Below, one piece after another: positions 14,157 through 14,940 of a DNA stretch of 14,940 nt. A program made the position numbers and the translations under genes. Each line of letters starts with the position of its first letter. Position 1 is the stretch's first letter. A model generated the notes under the pieces. The model saw nothing but the letters and a program-made list of their open reading frames with translations, made no database searches and was not told the origin of the DNA. Source of the stretch: Pseudomonadota bacterium (GTDB lineage: Bacteria > Pseudomonadota > Alphaproteobacteria > Micavibrionales > Micavibrionaceae). The stretch spans positions 1-14,940 of the forward strand of contig JACQIJ010000057.1 in the NCBI GenBank assembly GCA_016198545.1, given 5' to 3'.

Positions 14157-14940
14157 AATTTTTTCGTCAGTTCCGCGATCAGGCCTTTCAGAAAAATACC
14201 ATCTGCGCGCGCCTGGTAGTTAAGGGCCATGCGGTGCTTCATGATCGGTTCGGCCAGATCGATGACGTCGTCGGCGGAAGGGGCCTCCCTTCCTTCCAGC
14301 AGGGCCTTTGCCCGGCAGGCCAGCATCAGGTTTTGCGAGGCGCGCGGACCCGGCGGCCATATCACGTATTTATTGACGATTTCGGGCGCATCGGGGCCGG
14401 GGCGCGCGCTGCGCACCAGTCTCAGAATGGCATTGATGACGCTTTCGCCGACGGGCATGTCGCGCACAAGCGATTGGATGCCGGCCAAGCCTTCCGCGTT
14501 CAGAACGGCTTTCGCCGCGCTCTCGCGGTTCGTGGTGGTGACAAGGATGACTTCGCGCTCTGCCGCTTCGTCCGGGTAATCGACGTCGATCTGCATCAGA
14601 AAACGGTCAAGCTGCGCTTCGGGAAGGGGATATGTTCCTTCCTGTTCAATCGGGTTTTGCGTGGCGAGGACGTGAAACGGATCCGGCAGGCTGTGGTGAT
14701 GGCCGCTGACCGTCACGGTTTTTTCCTGCATCGCCTGCAACAGGGCGGATTGCGTACGCGGGCTGGCGCGGTTGATTTCATCAACCATCAGGAATTGCGC
14801 AAAAACAGGCCCCTTGATAAAGCGGAAGCTGCGCCTGCCGCCTTCTTCTTCCAGAACTTCGGAGCCGAGGATGTCTGCGGGCATCAGGTCGGGCGTGCAC
14901 TGGTTGCGCCCGGACGAAAGCCCCATGACTTTTGCTACCG
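14153..14940 (-). CDS. MoxR-family AAA+ ATPase (N-terminus outside the window)
   Basis: This is the C-terminal part, about 262 residues, of a MoxR-type AAA+ ATPase; the frame stays open to the window edge, so Walker A and the start codon are missing. An internal ATG at 14926 is not the start, because the reading frame continues upstream in family-like sequence. Seen: the TPDLMPADILG loop, Walker B FLMVDEINRA, TQSALLQAMQEKTVT, sensor 1 VLATQNPIEQEGTYPLPEAQLDRFL (in parts), and the C-terminal helical lid with GPRASQNLML and a sensor-2-like region, ending ELTKKL. MoxR ATPases are chaperone-like and often act with VWA/DUF58 proteins to mature or assemble others. It is the first visible gene of the operon and overlaps the DUF58 gene by 4 bp. 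Confidence 0.95.
   Translation of the reverse strand, partial: VAKVMGLSSGRNQCTPDLMPADILGSEVLEEEGGRRSFRFIKGPVFAQFLMVDEINRASPRTQSALLQAMQEKTVTVSGHHHSLPDPFHVLATQNPIEQEGTYPLPEAQLDRFLMQIDVDYPDEAAEREVILVTTTNRESAAKAVLNAEGLAGIQSLVRDMPVGESVINAILRLVRSARPGPDAPEIVNKYVIWPPGPRASQNLMLACRAKALLEGREAPSADDVIDLAEPIMKHRMALNYQARADGIFLKGLIAELTKKL

Overview
The window looks like chromosomal DNA from an alphaproteobacterium. It is fairly GC-rich (estimated by eye), densely coded, and shows no sign of mobile DNA. The main clues are an alphaproteobacterial-looking RecA, the dapA-smpB / divergent slt arrangement, a CckA/FixL-like hybrid kinase, and a MoxR-DUF58-BatA/DUF4159 operon of the kind found in that class. I cannot name the order. 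No tRNA, rRNA, CRISPR array, insertion sequence or phage gene is visible, and no stretch over 300 bases lacks a gene.

Left part (1-5364) is housekeeping. recA (+) is complete and ends at a strong rho-independent terminator. It is followed by a small exported protein of unknown function (+), which converges with a leftward dapA-smpB pair. A soluble lytic transglycosylase (slt) diverges from dapA across only 60 bp and appears to use a TTG start.

Middle part (5365-8469) is a two-gene signalling operon: a NarL/FixJ-type response regulator, then a membrane-bound hybrid histidine kinase (2 TM, PAS, PAS, HisKA, HATPase, receiver) whose probable TTG start overlaps the regulator's stop. A perfect 7-bp dyad lies just upstream of the regulator.

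Right part (8480-14940, minus strand) is a tightly packed operon of four genes: a MoxR-type AAA+ ATPase (its N-terminus lies beyond the window), a DUF58 protein, a 905-aa BatA/DUF4159 membrane protein, and a 695-aa VWA/amidotransferase-like membrane protein. Every junction is a 4-bp ATGA overlap, which suggests translational coupling and a fixed-ratio envelope complex driven by the MoxR ATPase. Its biochemical role is not established. This is the best candidate here for a poorly described system: the metal-site (MIDAS) motif is degenerate in two of the three MoxR partners and intact only in the last. The operon converges with the kinase gene over a 10-bp gap, where a hairpin contains both stop codons.
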